Source: Nitrospinota bacterium (GTDB lineage: Bacteria; Nitrospinota; Nitrospinia; UBA9942). From it: a stretch of 35,194 nt of DNA. The notes under the pieces are model-generated. The model had not been told where the DNA came from. It worked only from the letters and a program-made list of their open reading frames with translations, and ran no database searches. Below are positions 8,159 through 15,859 of this stretch, piece after piece (position 1 is the first letter of the stretch; every line of letters starts with the position of its first letter). The stretch spans positions 1-35,194 of the forward strand of contig JACQBS010000157.1 of the NCBI GenBank assembly GCA_016194325.1, given 5' to 3'. Both the position numbers and the translations under genes were made by a program.

Positions 8159-8225
8159 GAACAGAAGACAGAAGACAGAAGCCTGCCCTGAGCAAAGCCG
8201 AAGGGACAGAAGACAGAAGTGAAAG
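8159..8225 (+). repeat. In-frame ACAGAAG / CCTGAGC..GAAGG repeat inserted in the cytochrome gene
   Basis: ACAGAAG units flank a CCTGAGCAAAGCCGAAGG core on both sides. The stretch encodes TEDRRQKPALSKAEGTEDRS between two heme motifs, with no resemblance to cytochrome sequence. A related core (CCTTCGACAAGCTCAGGA) sits inside another repeat at about 10067-10086. Confidence 0.8.
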
Positions 8226-8725
8226 GCAAATACCTCACAATGGCTTTATAGAGGAGGATTTTTTTGAAAAGGCTGAATTCTGTGCGGCATGTCACCAGAT
8301 GGATGAAGGATACGAATTAAATGGCAAAGTCCTTACAAATACATACAGGGAATGGAAGGATAGTTTCTATGGGGAAAATGACATAACCTGTCAGAGTTGT
8401 CATATGCCTGATAGACAACATCTCTGGAAAGGTATCCACGACCCTGAGATGGTTAGAGGTGGAATCAGTATTGAGGTGATTCCAAATACGAAAGGGGCAA
8501 AACTTGTTATCACTAATAGTGGTGTTGGACATTTCTTCCCTACCTATGTTACCCCATTAGTTATTGTAAAGGGATTTATGATGGATAAGAAGGGTAAAAC
8601 TATTCACTCTTCCGAAAAGGAATCATTTATAGGCAGGAAGGTAAATCTTGACCTCGATATAGAGATTTTTGATACAAGGATTGCCCCGCAGAAAAGTTTT
8701 GAGTTTGATTATAACCCCAATATTG

Positions 8726-8802
8726 AGATTGCTTCGCCTTCGGCTCGCAATGACAGAAAAAGCAAAAGTGTCATTGCGAGGAGCGAAGCGACGAAGCAAT
8801 CT
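8726..8802. repeat. Inverted pair of AGATTGCTTCG..CGCAATGACA repeats inside the cytochrome gene
   Basis: The left arm at 8726-8755 and the right arm at 8769-8802 are inverted copies with a 13-base spacer. The insertion is in frame and encodes IASPSARNDRKSKSVIARSEATKQS. Related copies lie in plsY (31709-31736, single) and between genes at 34625-34706 (paired). Confidence 0.85.
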
Positions 8803-9046
8803 AAGCTCAGTGGCGACAAACTCGTATTTGAGGTCTGGGTCTATCCTGATAAATTTTATAATGAATTTTTTAGCAATATGTTAAAAGGGGATAACATTGG
8901 AATAAAAAGAAAGGAGGTTGAACAGGCTCGGAAAAATAGTAGTGAATCAAGCTATCTATTGTGGAAAAAAGAGATTAAACTAAAATGAAGTTTTCAGGGT
9001 TAGTAGTTTATTTTAATAACTTATATTAAAGAATAGGAGGTTTATT

Positions 9047-9244
9047 ATGTTTGGGTTAGGTATGCCTGAGTTAATAGTTATAATGGTCATTGTCTTGATA
9101 ATATTTGGTGCTGGTAAGCTGCCTGAGATTGGTGCAGGACTTGGGAGGGGTATAAGAAATTTCAAAAATGCAGGAAAAGAGATACAGGATGAAGTAGAAA
9201 CTACTGCAAAGCTAAATGAAGATGCACATAGTAAAAAGAGTTAA
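9047..9244 (+). CDS. tatA: Sec-independent (Tat) translocase subunit TatA/E
   Basis: A 65-residue protein of normal TatA size. A short N-terminal membrane helix ([24 protein letters not shown]) is followed by the FG-KLPEIG hinge, an amphipathic helix ([19 protein letters not shown]) and a charged tail. TatA oligomers form the conduit that lets folded, cofactor-loaded proteins such as molybdoenzymes cross the inner membrane. AGGAGG six bases before the ATG supports the start. It lies just after the pentaheme cytochrome and before a permease gene. A second, longer TatA/B-type gene stands next to tatC at 13935-14198, so this copy is probably the true TatA. Confidence 0.92.
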   Translation: MFGLGMPELIVIMVIVLIIFGAGKLPEIGAGLGRGIRNFKNAGKEIQDEVETTAKLNEDAHSKKS

Positions 9245-9265
9245 TCTACATAATTTATTCTCATT

Positions 9266-10006
9266 ATGGATATGAATTCTACCTTATTTGTGTTTCTTGT
9301 TCTGATGTCGCTTGTGGCATTTTTTTATTCTTCTGTCGGACATGGTGGGGCAAGCGGTTATCTTGCACTCATGGCAATATTTAATTTTAACCCTCAAGCA
9401 ATGAAACCATCTGCTCTTATGCTGAACATTCTTGTTTCAGGTATTGCATTCTATCACTATTACAAAGCAGGAAATTTTAAATGGAGAATATTTCTTCCAT
9501 TTATAGGACTATCCGTCCCTATGGCTTTTATTGGTGCGGGAATCAAAATTGACACCTCGGTTTATAAAATTATTCTTGGAGTATGTTTAATTATAGCTTC
9601 TCTGCGATTGCTTGGATTTATAGGAAAAGAAAGTGATGAAATTAAACAGATTCATATCCCATCGGCAGTTATTATTGGGGGAATGATAGGATTTCTATCG
9701 GGAATGATTGGAATTGGCGGAGGAATTATTTTATCTCCCCTATTACTGTTGTTTCATTGGGCAAAGATGAAAGAAACTGCTGCTGTCTCTGCACTATTCA
9801 TATTTGTAAATTCAATTGCAGGATTGGCTGGAGTTGTAAATGTAGAAACCGCATTACCCTCACAGCTAATATATTTCGTTTTTGCAGCCCTTACTGGAGG
9901 AATACTCGGTTCATATTATGGCAGTGGTAAGTTCAACACAGTTGTTTTAAAATATCTTCTCACTTCGGTGCTGCTTTTTGCAAGTGTAAAACTTTTTATC
10001 ATTTAA
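9266..10006 (+). CDS. TauE/SafE-family membrane permease
   Basis: A 246-residue polytopic inner-membrane protein with about eight helices, and the internal duplication typical of the TauE/SafE (DUF81) family: SVGHGGASGYLALMAI in the first half and SGMIGIGGGIILSPLLLLF in the second. Members export sulfite, sulfoacetate or other small organic or sulfur anions; the substrate here cannot be read from sequence. It follows tatA by 21 bases on the same strand without a clear Shine-Dalgarno sequence, so expression may be coupled to tatA. The alternative ATG at 9272 differs by only two codons. A repeat block separates it from the Moco genes. Confidence 0.88.
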   Translation: MDMNSTLFVFLVLMSLVAFFYSSVGHGGASGYLALMAIFNFNPQAMKPSALMLNILVSGIAFYHYYKAGNFKWRIFLPFIGLSVPMAFIGAGIKIDTSVYKIILGVCLIIASLRLLGFIGKESDEIKQIHIPSAVIIGGMIGFLSGMIGIGGGIILSPLLLLFHWAKMKETAAVSALFIFVNSIAGLAGVVNVETALPSQLIYFVFAALTGGILGSYYGSGKFNTVVLKYLLTSVLLFASVKLFII

Positions 10007-10028
10007 TGACAAGGAAATTCTATATTTT

Positions 10029-10116
10029 GACAGGATTAACAGGATTAAAAATAAGTTAAAAGACAATCCTTCGACAAGCTCAGGATGCAATCCTTTTTTA
10101 TCCTGTCCATCCTGTC
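10029..10116. repeat. Inverted GACAGGATTAACAGGATTAAAAA pair with a nested repeat core
   Basis: The left arm at 10029-10051 is complementary to TTTTTATCCTGT..CCTGTC at 10095-10116. Between the arms sits a different repeat, AATCCTTCGACAAGCTCAGGATGCAATCC (about 10064-10093, written here only as a family label). This is a nested repeat-in-repeat in the 128-base gap before moeA. Confidence 0.75.
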
Positions 10117-10134
10117 TAATTTTAATTTAATTTT

Positions 10135-11307
10135 ATGATTACCGTAGAAGAGGCAAAAAATAAGCTGTTAAAGAGAATACGGATGTCATCAAAAGAGCTG
10201 ATTGGCATTGATAAAGCCATCGGCAGGGTGTTGTGTGAAGACATTTACTCGCCGATTTCTCTTCCATCTTTCAATCAATCGGCAATGGATGGTTATGCGT
10301 TGAAGTTGCACAATAGGAAAAAATATGAGCTGATCGGAGAAATTAAAGCCGGCGATAATCCTAAAATAGGAATAAAGAAAGGGCAGGCAGTGAGAATTTT
10401 CACAGGGGCAGCAGTGCCTCCCGATGCCGATTGTGTTGTCATTCAGGAAAAAGTTCGGGAAAAAAATAAATATATTTATATTGGCGATTACATTCCGAAA
10501 AGGAATGATAATATCCGATTAATCGGCTCGCACATCCGAAAAGGAGATATCGCTCTTAAAAAAGGAACCGGGCTGAACCCGGCAGCAATTGGGTTTCTTA
10601 CATCACTCGGAATAAAACATATCAAATCGTATAAAAATCCGGTTGTATCAATTGTTACTACTGGAAATGAGCTGCAGCAGGCAGGAAAACCGCTGACAGC
10701 AGGAAAAATATACGAATCAAACTCCTTTGCCCTGACTGCTGCATTGCAGGAGATAGGAATACATCCAAAATTTACAGCTCAATTGCGTGACGATAAAAAA
10801 ATTCTTCATTCAACCATCCAGAGATTACTGCGTGCTTCTGATGTTTTAATTCTTTCAGGAGGAATTTCAGTAGGAAAATACGATTTGGTAAAAGAAACAT
10901 TGCACAAGCTTGGAGTGCGGGAAATATTTTATAAAGTAGCACAAAAGCCAGGAAAACCTCTGTTTGCAGGAAGAAAAGGGAGTAAAATTATTTTTGCATT
11001 GCCAGGAAATCCTGCTGCAACACTGGTGTGCTATTATGAGTATGTTTATCCTGTCATAAGAAAGATGCAGGGATTCAGTGAGTATTTTATGTCCAAAAAA
11101 TATGTTAAAACGAGTGAAGTAATCCGTAAAAAAACAGATAGGGCATATTTTTTAAAAGGAAAAGCAACTTATAATGGTGTGCTTCCGTTAGACGGGCAGG
11201 AATCGTATATGATGAAATCATTCGCCGAAGCAAACTCACTCATTTATCTTCCTCTTGAAAAAGGAGATGTTAAAAAGGGTGAAGATGTGGAAGTTCACCT
11301 ATTGTAA
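10135..11307 (+). CDS. moeA: Molybdopterin molybdotransferase MoeA
   Basis: A 390-residue protein of standard MoeA length. It inserts molybdate into adenylylated molybdopterin, the last step of basic Moco synthesis. Family motifs are present: SFNQSAMDGYAL near residue 50, the TGNEL and ESNSFAL segment of the MoaB-like domain, LSGGISVGKYDLVKE, the catalytic loop ALPGNPAA and a C-terminal beta-barrel domain. No strong Shine-Dalgarno sequence precedes ATG 10135. It heads the run moeA-moaD-moaE-moaC/moaB, all on the plus strand, which with moaA at 20139 gives most of the Moco pathway. Codon use here is more A-ending (AAA, GGA, GAA) than in neighbouring genes, which might indicate acquisition of the block. 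Confidence 0.96.
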   Translation: MITVEEAKNKLLKRIRMSSKELIGIDKAIGRVLCEDIYSPISLPSFNQSAMDGYALKLHNRKKYELIGEIKAGDNPKIGIKKGQAVRIFTGAAVPPDADCVVIQEKVREKNKYIYIGDYIPKRNDNIRLIGSHIRKGDIALKKGTGLNPAAIGFLTSLGIKHIKSYKNPVVSIVTTGNELQQAGKPLTAGKIYESNSFALTAALQEIGIHPKFTAQLRDDKKILHSTIQRLLRASDVLILSGGISVGKYDLVKETLHKLGVREIFYKVAQKPGKPLFAGRKGSKIIFALPGNPAATLVCYYEYVYPVIRKMQGFSEYFMSKKYVKTSEVIRKKTDRAYFLKGKATYNGVLPLDGQESYMMKSFAEANSLIYLPLEKGDVKKGEDVEVHLL

Positions 11308-11327
11308 AAACAAAAACTTAATTTTAG

Positions 11328-11450
11328 CCACAGAGGACACAGAGGAAAAGAAAATCGTAGTTTAACCGCAAAGACACAGAGTCGCAAAAGTAACCCCTCC
11401 CCTTATAAAGGGGAGGGAAAGGGTGGGGTAGTTCTTTGCGTCTCTGCGGT
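11328..11450. repeat. Inverted ACCGCAAAGACACAGAG / CTTTGCGTCTCTGCGGT pair with nested CCCCTCCCC hairpin
   Basis: A GCCACAGAGGACACAGAGG string starts at about 11327. The arms lie at about 11365-11388 and 11434-11450. The centre holds CCCCTCCCC-TTATAAAG-GGGAGGG (about 11395-11417). Read through, the repeat adds a false N-terminus to moaD. Confidence 0.75.
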
Positions 11451-11469
11451 GAAAAAAGGGTATTCACAG

Positions 11470-11703
11470 ATGAAAATTAAGGTCATAGCTTTTGGATATA
11501 TAGCTGATATTCTGGGTAAGGATGCACTGGAATTGGAAGATATTTCAGATACAGATATGCTTAAAAGCGAGTTGTATGCTAAATATCCTGATTTAATGAG
11601 AAGAGAATATAAAATTGCAGTGAATCAACAAATTATATCCGAAGATATTTCATTAGATGAAAACAGCGAAGTTGTTCTTCTCCCGCCATTTGCTGGAGGA
11701 TAA
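11470..11703 (+). CDS. moaD: Molybdopterin synthase small subunit MoaD
   Basis: A 77-residue ubiquitin-fold protein that becomes C-terminally thiocarboxylated and delivers sulfur to cyclic pyranopterin monophosphate. The required C-terminal Gly-Gly is present (LLPPFAGG). Start ATG 11470 (MKIKVIAFGYIADILG) is chosen because an earlier in-frame ATG at 11449 lies inside a repeat and would add seven unrelated residues. The body matches the family: beta-grasp fold, NQQIISEDISLDENSEVVLLPPFAGG at the end. It is followed by moaE after a 150-base repeat-filled gap; MoaD and MoaE together form the heterotetrameric synthase. Confidence 0.93.
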   Translation: MKIKVIAFGYIADILGKDALELEDISDTDMLKSELYAKYPDLMRREYKIAVNQQIISEDISLDENSEVVLLPPFAGG

Positions 11704-11751
11704 AATTATTTGAAAACAGGATGAGTTCACAAAAGAAAAAGAACAAAAACT

Positions 11752-11838
11752 TAAGCAACCACAGATTTCACAGATTACACAGATTAAGACTTTTAAAAAT
11801 ATTTTTCTCTGTGTCTCCGTGCCTCTGTGGCAAATTTT
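11752..11838. repeat. Inverted CACAGATT / CTCTGTG repeat pair
   Basis: ACCACAGATTTCACAGATT at about 11759 is opposed by TCTCTGTGTCTCC..GCCTCTGTGGC ending near 11832. The right half (about 11803-11845) is almost identical over about 40 bases to 27286-27323, 15 kb away, which points to copying of a unit and not to chance low complexity. Confidence 0.75.
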
Positions 11839-11853
11839 TATAATTCCCTATAC

Positions 11854-12285
11854 ATGAACAAAGTGTTTATTGAAGGAGCAATAAATCCTGCATTTATTGC
11901 TGATTCTATTGCTAAGCACAGCAGCAAAACCGGTATCGGTGCGCATACAATATTTCTCGGACAGGTTAGAGATGATGTAATTGGCGGTAAAACTGTGCAG
12001 GCTATTGAATACTCGGCTTACAACGAGATGGCAGAAAAAGAATTTCACAAAATCAGAGAAAATGCTTTTGCAAAATACGAATTGACCTGCATGCATATCT
12101 ATCATAGTTTGGGGAAAGTAAAAGCAGGAGAAATCAGTATGTTTGTTTTCGTTTCTTCAAGGCATAGAAATGATGCGTTTAGTGCATGCCGCGAAATTAT
12201 TGAGCAAATAAAAGCCAATGTGCCTATTTGGGGGAAGGAAATATTTGATGATGAAACTTATGTATGGAAACAAAATAACAGTTAA
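11854..12285 (+). CDS. moaE: Molybdopterin synthase catalytic subunit MoaE
   Basis: A 143-residue catalytic subunit that transfers two sulfurs from MoaD to precursor Z. Motifs: [50 protein letters not shown] and VPIWGKE, whose lysine is the family's catalytic residue. Start ATG 11854 ([13 protein letters not shown]) is preferred to the in-frame ATG at 11827, which lies in repeat sequence. It is 11 bases from the moaC-moaB fusion gene, so the two are very likely co-transcribed. Confidence 0.94.
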   Translation: MNKVFIEGAINPAFIADSIAKHSSKTGIGAHTIFLGQVRDDVIGGKTVQAIEYSAYNEMAEKEFHKIRENAFAKYELTCMHIYHSLGKVKAGEISMFVFVSSRHRNDAFSACREIIEQIKANVPIWGKEIFDDETYVWKQNNS

Positions 12286-12296
12286 AACATTACATT

Positions 12297-13205
12297 ATGA
12301 TTAACATTACGAACAAATCCACCACTCTCAGAAAAGCTATTGCTCAGGCTATTGTAAAAGTAGGCAGGCAGGAAACCATAGAAGCGGTGAAAAACAATAC
12401 CGTTCCTAAAGGCAATGTGCTTGAAACGGCGCGTGTGGCGGGGCTTTATGCTGTGAAGCGCACCAGCGATATGATTCCTGATTGTCATCCGATGCCGGTT
12501 GAATTTGCAGCTGTTCGTTACGAAATCGCAAATCTTGAGATTCATATTGAGATTGAAGTGCACACAATTTACAAAACCGGCGTTGAAGTAGAAGCAATGC
12601 ATGGGGCATCGGTTATTGCACTCACAATTTACGATATGCTTAAGCCGATTGATAAAGGAATTGAGATTTGTTCTATAAAATTAAAAGAGAAAAAAGGCGG
12701 CAAATCAGATTGGACAGATAAATTCAGGAAAGATCTCAAGGCTGCGGTAGTTGTATGCTCTGACAGTATTTCCGCCGGAAAAAAGGAGGATAAAGCAGGA
12801 AAGGCAATCATCAAAAAATTAGAGCAGTGCAATGTTGCAGTTTCAGATTATTCCGTTATTCCGGATAAAGCAAAAGTTATTAAGGGAAAAGTATTAAAGC
12901 TTTATAAAGCAAAGAACGATATGATTATCCTGACTGGAGGCACAGGGCTATCTCCTACCGATGTTACACCCGAAGCCATTCGTCCCCTGCTTGATAAAGA
13001 AATTCCCGGGATTGTTGAGGCGGCAAGAAATTATGGGCAGGAGCGAACACCATACTCTATGTTGTCACGCAGCGTAGCAGGGATGAAAGGGAAAACGCTT
13101 ATACTCGCACTTCCAGGCTCAACTAAAGGTGCACAGGAAGCTATGGATGCACTTTTTCCTTTTGTGCTTCATATATTCAGAATCATAGAAGGGGCAAGCC
13201 ATTAG
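12297..13205 (+). CDS. moaC: Bifunctional MoaC-MoaB fusion for molybdenum cofactor synthesis
   Basis: A 302-residue fusion. Residues 1-about 140 are MoaC, which completes formation of cyclic pyranopterin monophosphate: substrate-site [31 protein letters not shown] and KKGGKSDW match the family. Residues about 145-302 are a MoaB/MogA-type adenylyltransferase: [35 protein letters not shown] and [18 protein letters not shown]. Fusion lets one chain supply two non-adjacent steps. I recall this fusion as common in Bacteroidota, and with the tight moaE neighbour it hints at acquisition. Its stop overlaps the tatC stop on the other strand by four bases (13202-13205), a convergent arrangement. Confidence 0.94.
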   Translation: MINITNKSTTLRKAIAQAIVKVGRQETIEAVKNNTVPKGNVLETARVAGLYAVKRTSDMIPDCHPMPVEFAAVRYEIANLEIHIEIEVHTIYKTGVEVEAMHGASVIALTIYDMLKPIDKGIEICSIKLKEKKGGKSDWTDKFRKDLKAAVVVCSDSISAGKKEDKAGKAIIKKLEQCNVAVSDYSVIPDKAKVIKGKVLKLYKAKNDMIILTGGTGLSPTDVTPEAIRPLLDKEIPGIVEAARNYGQERTPYSMLSRSVAGMKGKTLILALPGSTKGAQEAMDALFPFVLHIFRIIEGASH

Positions 13206-13969
13206 CTTTTAGCCTTAAGCTGACTGCCAACTGCTGACATATCAACCCGCTTTCCAAATAATCGGGCTATAATTATGCTTATTTCATACAGAGCCATTAA
13301 AGGAATTGCCATAAGAAACATGGTAAATATATCAGGAGGTGTAAGGACTGCAGAAAGGATAAATATTCCCAGTATGGCATATCCCCTTTTCTGGGAAAGA
13401 AATTCTGGTGTTGCTATGCCTATCTTACTTAAAAAAAAGATAACAACAGGAAATTCAAATATGACGCCAGAGCCTATCATAAACCTTCCAACAAAGGAAA
13501 TGTAGTTATCTATTGAAATCATAGGTCTAAGCTTTTCTCCTGCAAAACCCAACATAAATTTCATAATAACCGGCAGGGCAATAAAATATGAAAAAGCAAC
13601 ACCAATAATAAAGCATACTGTAGCAGAGATTATAAAAGGAAGCGTATATTTTTTTTCCTTTTCAAGTAATCCTGGAGATACAAACCCCCATAGTTCATAA
13701 ATTATTACAGGGATGGATAGGAAGATTGCTCCAAAAAATGAAGCCTTTAAATTTACGAAGAAAGCCTCAGTAGGACTTATGAATATAAGTTTCTGATTTA
13801 ACGGCTTCTGGACAAACCTTATAATATCTTCCGAATATGTGTAGCATATTCCAAACCACACAGCAATTGTAGCTATTATGATAATCAATCTCCATCTGAG
13901 TTCTTCTAAATGCTCAGTGAAGGGGAGTTTTTCTTCAGAGGTGACTTTTCTGATCTTCTTTTTCTTCAT
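13202..13969 (-). CDS. tatC: Sec-independent protein translocase TatC
   Basis: A 255-residue inner-membrane receptor of the Tat pathway with six helices. It binds twin-arginine signal peptides. Family features: [12 protein letters not shown] at the N-terminus, [37 protein letters not shown] in the first half, and [42 protein letters not shown]. The start is placed at ATG 13969 because upstream in-frame codons belong to the overlapping tatB-like gene. The 35-base overlap with that gene implies coupled translation. The low-GC plus-strand neighbour moaC-moaB converges on it. Confidence 0.95.
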   Translation of the reverse strand: MKKKKIRKVTSEEKLPFTEHLEELRWRLIIIIATIAVWFGICYTYSEDIIRFVQKPLNQKLIFISPTEAFFVNLKASFFGAIFLSIPVIIYELWGFVSPGLLEKEKKYTLPFIISATVCFIIGVAFSYFIALPVIMKFMLGFAGEKLRPMISIDNYISFVGRFMIGSGVIFEFPVVIFFLSKIGIATPEFLSQKRGYAILGIFILSAVLTPPDIFTMFLMAIPLMALYEISIIIARLFGKRVDMSAVGSQLKAKS

Positions 13970-14198
13970 CTCCTGCCCTCTCTCCACTTCCAATACCTCC
14001 CTTCTCTTCCATGTTGGATGTCCTTTCAAAGTCGGACTCAGCCCTGTCAATAGTGTTCTTTACATTTTTCAGGGTCTTCTGAAATTCTGCATAACCTCTC
14101 CCAAGTGCCCTTGCAATCTCAGGAAGCTTATCAGGACCGATTATCACAATTGCAATGATAAGTATTACTATCAACTCTGGCATCCCTATTCCAAACAT
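13935..14198 (-). CDS. TatA/TatB-family translocase subunit (TatB-like)
   Basis: An 87-residue protein with the conserved N-terminal helix [43 protein letters not shown], a longer amphipathic region and a charged Glu-rich tail. The IGPDKLPEIAR hinge (with GP, not FGAGKLPE as in tatA at 9047) and position overlapping tatC fit TatB, which forms the signal-peptide receptor with TatC. Family-level assignment is safe; TatB versus TatA is inference. The last about 12 codons overlap the tatC start, so both are one operon reading leftwards from about 14.2 kb. Confidence 0.88.
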   Translation of the reverse strand: MFGIGMPELIVILIIAIVIIGPDKLPEIARALGRGYAEFQKTLKNVKNTIDRAESDFERTSNMEEKGGIGSGERAGDEEKEDQKSHL

Positions 14199-14507
14199 TT
14201 AATTCTCCCAAGGACTTTTACGATAAGGAATTAAAATTCAATATGCTAACTGTTTTGATTATAATTTATAAACGATACTGTTTCAATGACTATTTCATGC
14301 AAGTTTTAATACGTGACCCTTTCATAGAATAATTGAAAAGAAAATAAAATTTATGGAATAAATTTAATCAAAAAAGTATCTATATATTATAAAGATTATG
14401 ATGGAAGGAGGTGACAATCTGTAAATTTTTATTCAAGTAGAGGTAAAGCGGTGAAGTATGGTCAGACTTGCAAATTAACACAGATTAATAAAAGGAGGAA
14501 AATTTAG
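14199..14507. other. 309-base intergenic region between divergent tatB-like and a KNPC-tailed gene
   Basis: This AT-rich gap must hold divergent promoters. It contains a perfect ribosome-binding consensus AAGGAGGTGA at 14405-14414 with no evident gene behind it, only short frames (GTG 14411 to TAG 14438). A second short frame, GTG 14451 to TAG 14505-14507 (18 codons), ends directly against the ATG at 14508, which has its own AGGAGG (14493-14498). No CACAGAG repeats are seen here, unlike other gaps. Confidence 0.5.
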
Positions 14508-15038
14508 ATGATTAAAAAGTATCTATTGCCAATGGTTGTATCAATATTTTTCATAACATCAAGTGTATGGGCAGGTGGTTGGGATGCCAACAAGGGGCTA
14601 TCAAAAATTACACTGACTGGTGATCTGTTATGTGTCGGGTGCAGCCTGAAAAAACTTGATGGTGCAAATGCCCAATGCGACTTGTATGCCCATCACGCCA
14701 TCGGATTTAAGACTGCAGATGGAACTTTGTGGTCAATTGTTGATAACGCAAAAGGGCACGATGTGATACGGAGCCATGAGCTGCTGGAAAAGAAAAAGGC
14801 TACAATAACAGGCTATCTGTATCCAATTGCCAATTTCATTGAGATAGATGACATTCAGGTAGAGGGAGTAACAACGGAGCAGATTCAGAAGGCTGGCTAT
14901 GAAGAGGATATGCTCCTCGCTAAGAGGCTCATGACAAGAAAGGTGGGAGAAGTCCCTGCCCTGTCACATGACCATAAAAATATTAAAAATCCATGTACAG
15001 CAAAGAATCCATTCGCAATTGGAGGGCAAACACACTGA
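14508..15038 (+). CDS. Secreted protein of unknown function with Cys pair and KNPC tail
   Basis: A 176-residue periplasmic protein with a signal peptide ending about residue 23 (SVWAGG). The core starts ITLTGDLLCVGCSLKKLDGANAQC (C42, C45, C57) followed by YAHHAIGFKTADGTLWSIVDN, then a beta-strand region reading ATITGYLYPIANFIEIDDIQV. I know similar unnamed proteins in anaerobic bacteria, with no assigned activity; the fold looks like a small beta-barrel with a CxxC metal or redox site. The tail ends DHKNIKNPCTAKNPF, the same KNPC unit as the gene at 7167. It precedes ccdA and a TlpA-like thioredoxin, hinting at a thiol or metal role in the periplasm. A strong AGGAGG at 14493 supports the start. 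Confidence 0.8.
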   Translation: MIKKYLLPMVVSIFFITSSVWAGGWDANKGLSKITLTGDLLCVGCSLKKLDGANAQCDLYAHHAIGFKTADGTLWSIVDNAKGHDVIRSHELLEKKKATITGYLYPIANFIEIDDIQVEGVTTEQIQKAGYEEDMLLAKRLMTRKVGEVPALSHDHKNIKNPCTAKNPFAIGGQTH

Positions 15039-15044
15039 AGTTTT

Positions 15045-15094
15045 TTGCCACAGACTTTCCCCCGCACATAAAATTTATGTGCGGGGTCTGTGGC
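15045..15094. repeat. Long hairpin CCCCGCACATAAA / TTTATGTGCGGGG inside a GCCACAGAC pair
   Basis: A 13-base arm at 15060-15072 is matched by 15074-15086. Outside it GCCACAGAC (15047-15055) pairs with GTCTGTGGC (15086-15094). There is no U-tract, so it is either a bidirectional terminator-like structure or a nested member of the intergenic repeat family; it separates the KNPC-tailed gene from ccdA. Confidence 0.75.
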
Positions 15095-15109
15095 TAAATA
15101 TATTAAATT

Positions 15110-15820
15110 ATGGAATTAATTACCGGATTTGAAAACTATTTACAAAGCTCTATTTTAATGTCATTAATGGCAGCCTTTATTGGAGGGGTATTAACAAGTT
15201 TTACACCATGTGTGTATCCTATGATACCTATTACTGCCGGATATGTAAGCTCACAGAATCTTGGAAGCAGGTCAAAAATAGATGCCTTTATTTTATCTTT
15301 ATTTTATGTTATCGGGGTTGCAATTACCTATTCATCGTTAGGGGCATTTGCATCGTTAACAGGCAGATTCTTTGGAGAGATAAGCACAAATCCCTATGCA
15401 TATTTTATAGTTGCCAATATTATCATACTATTCGGATTGAGTATGCTTGATGTCTTTATACTGCCAATCCCTTCCTTTCTGACAGGTGGGGTTTCAGATT
15501 CAAGGCACAGAGGTTTTACAGGTGCCATCCTTATAGGAATTGCATCAGGTTTTGTAGCTGCACCATGCACAGCCCCTGTTCTCGGGGTAATACTTACCTA
15601 TGTAGCGGCAAAACAGAATGTTTTATTTGGAATATCACTCCTCTTTGCTTTTTCTTTTGGGCTTGGCATACTACTTGTGCTGGTAGGGACATTTTCAGGT
15701 ATTCTATCATCCTTTCCAAAGTCAGGAATGTGGATGGTAAAGATTAAAAAGGCTCTTGGATTATTTATGTTAGGGCTGGGTGAATATTTTTTAATAAAGA
15801 TGGGACAGTTGTTAATTTGA
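15110..15820 (+). CDS. ccdA: CcdA-type thiol:disulfide transmembrane electron carrier
   Basis: A 236-residue polytopic membrane protein of the CcdA/DsbD-beta family that passes electrons from cytoplasmic thioredoxin to periplasmic thioredoxin-like proteins. Both conserved cysteines sit in characteristic motifs, FTPCVYPMIP (C34) and AAPCTAPVLG (C153), in two related three-helix halves. The next gene (TlpA/ResA-like) is the expected periplasmic partner, and together they would keep apocytochrome c CxxCH cysteines reduced. The start at ATG 15110 has only a weak ribosome-binding site. It probably heads the operon ccdA-tlpA-sigma-anti-sigma. Confidence 0.93.
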   Translation: MELITGFENYLQSSILMSLMAAFIGGVLTSFTPCVYPMIPITAGYVSSQNLGSRSKIDAFILSLFYVIGVAITYSSLGAFASLTGRFFGEISTNPYAYFIVANIIILFGLSMLDVFILPIPSFLTGGVSDSRHRGFTGAILIGIASGFVAAPCTAPVLGVILTYVAAKQNVLFGISLLFAFSFGLGILLVLVGTFSGILSSFPKSGMWMVKIKKALGLFMLGLGEYFLIKMGQLLI

Positions 15821-15859
15821 GGAAGTTATAAAGATTTTTGTTTATTTGGAGGCAATACT

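Larger units (their letters stand above)
7691..8988 (+). pseudogene. Pentaheme c-type cytochrome (cytochrome c554-like), frameshifted in a heptamer repeat
   Basis: A secreted multiheme cytochrome split into two frames. The start at ATG 7691 (MWKKIASLVIIAGSL) gives a signal peptide; the first frame carries CGECH (59-63) and CYYCH (99-103). The second frame, to 8988, carries CSVCH, CAACH and CQSCH, then a beta-rich C-terminal domain (GVGHFFPTYVTPLVIVKG). The frame changes inside GGGGCAA copies at 8033-8053: adding one 7-base unit gives one continuous protein of about 434 residues. Two further repeat insertions lie in the second half, at about 8159-8225 and 8726-8802, both in frame and between recognisable parts of the fold. 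A periplasmic electron-transfer role is expected. It overlaps the extended KNPC frame, so coupling is likely. It may be phase-variable, broken or a sequence error. Confidence 0.8.

Noticed and set aside
10007..10134. Molybdenum-cofactor riboswitch before moeA
   Set aside because: The gap is filled by nested low-complexity inverted repeats and shows no resemblance to the Moco RNA architecture.
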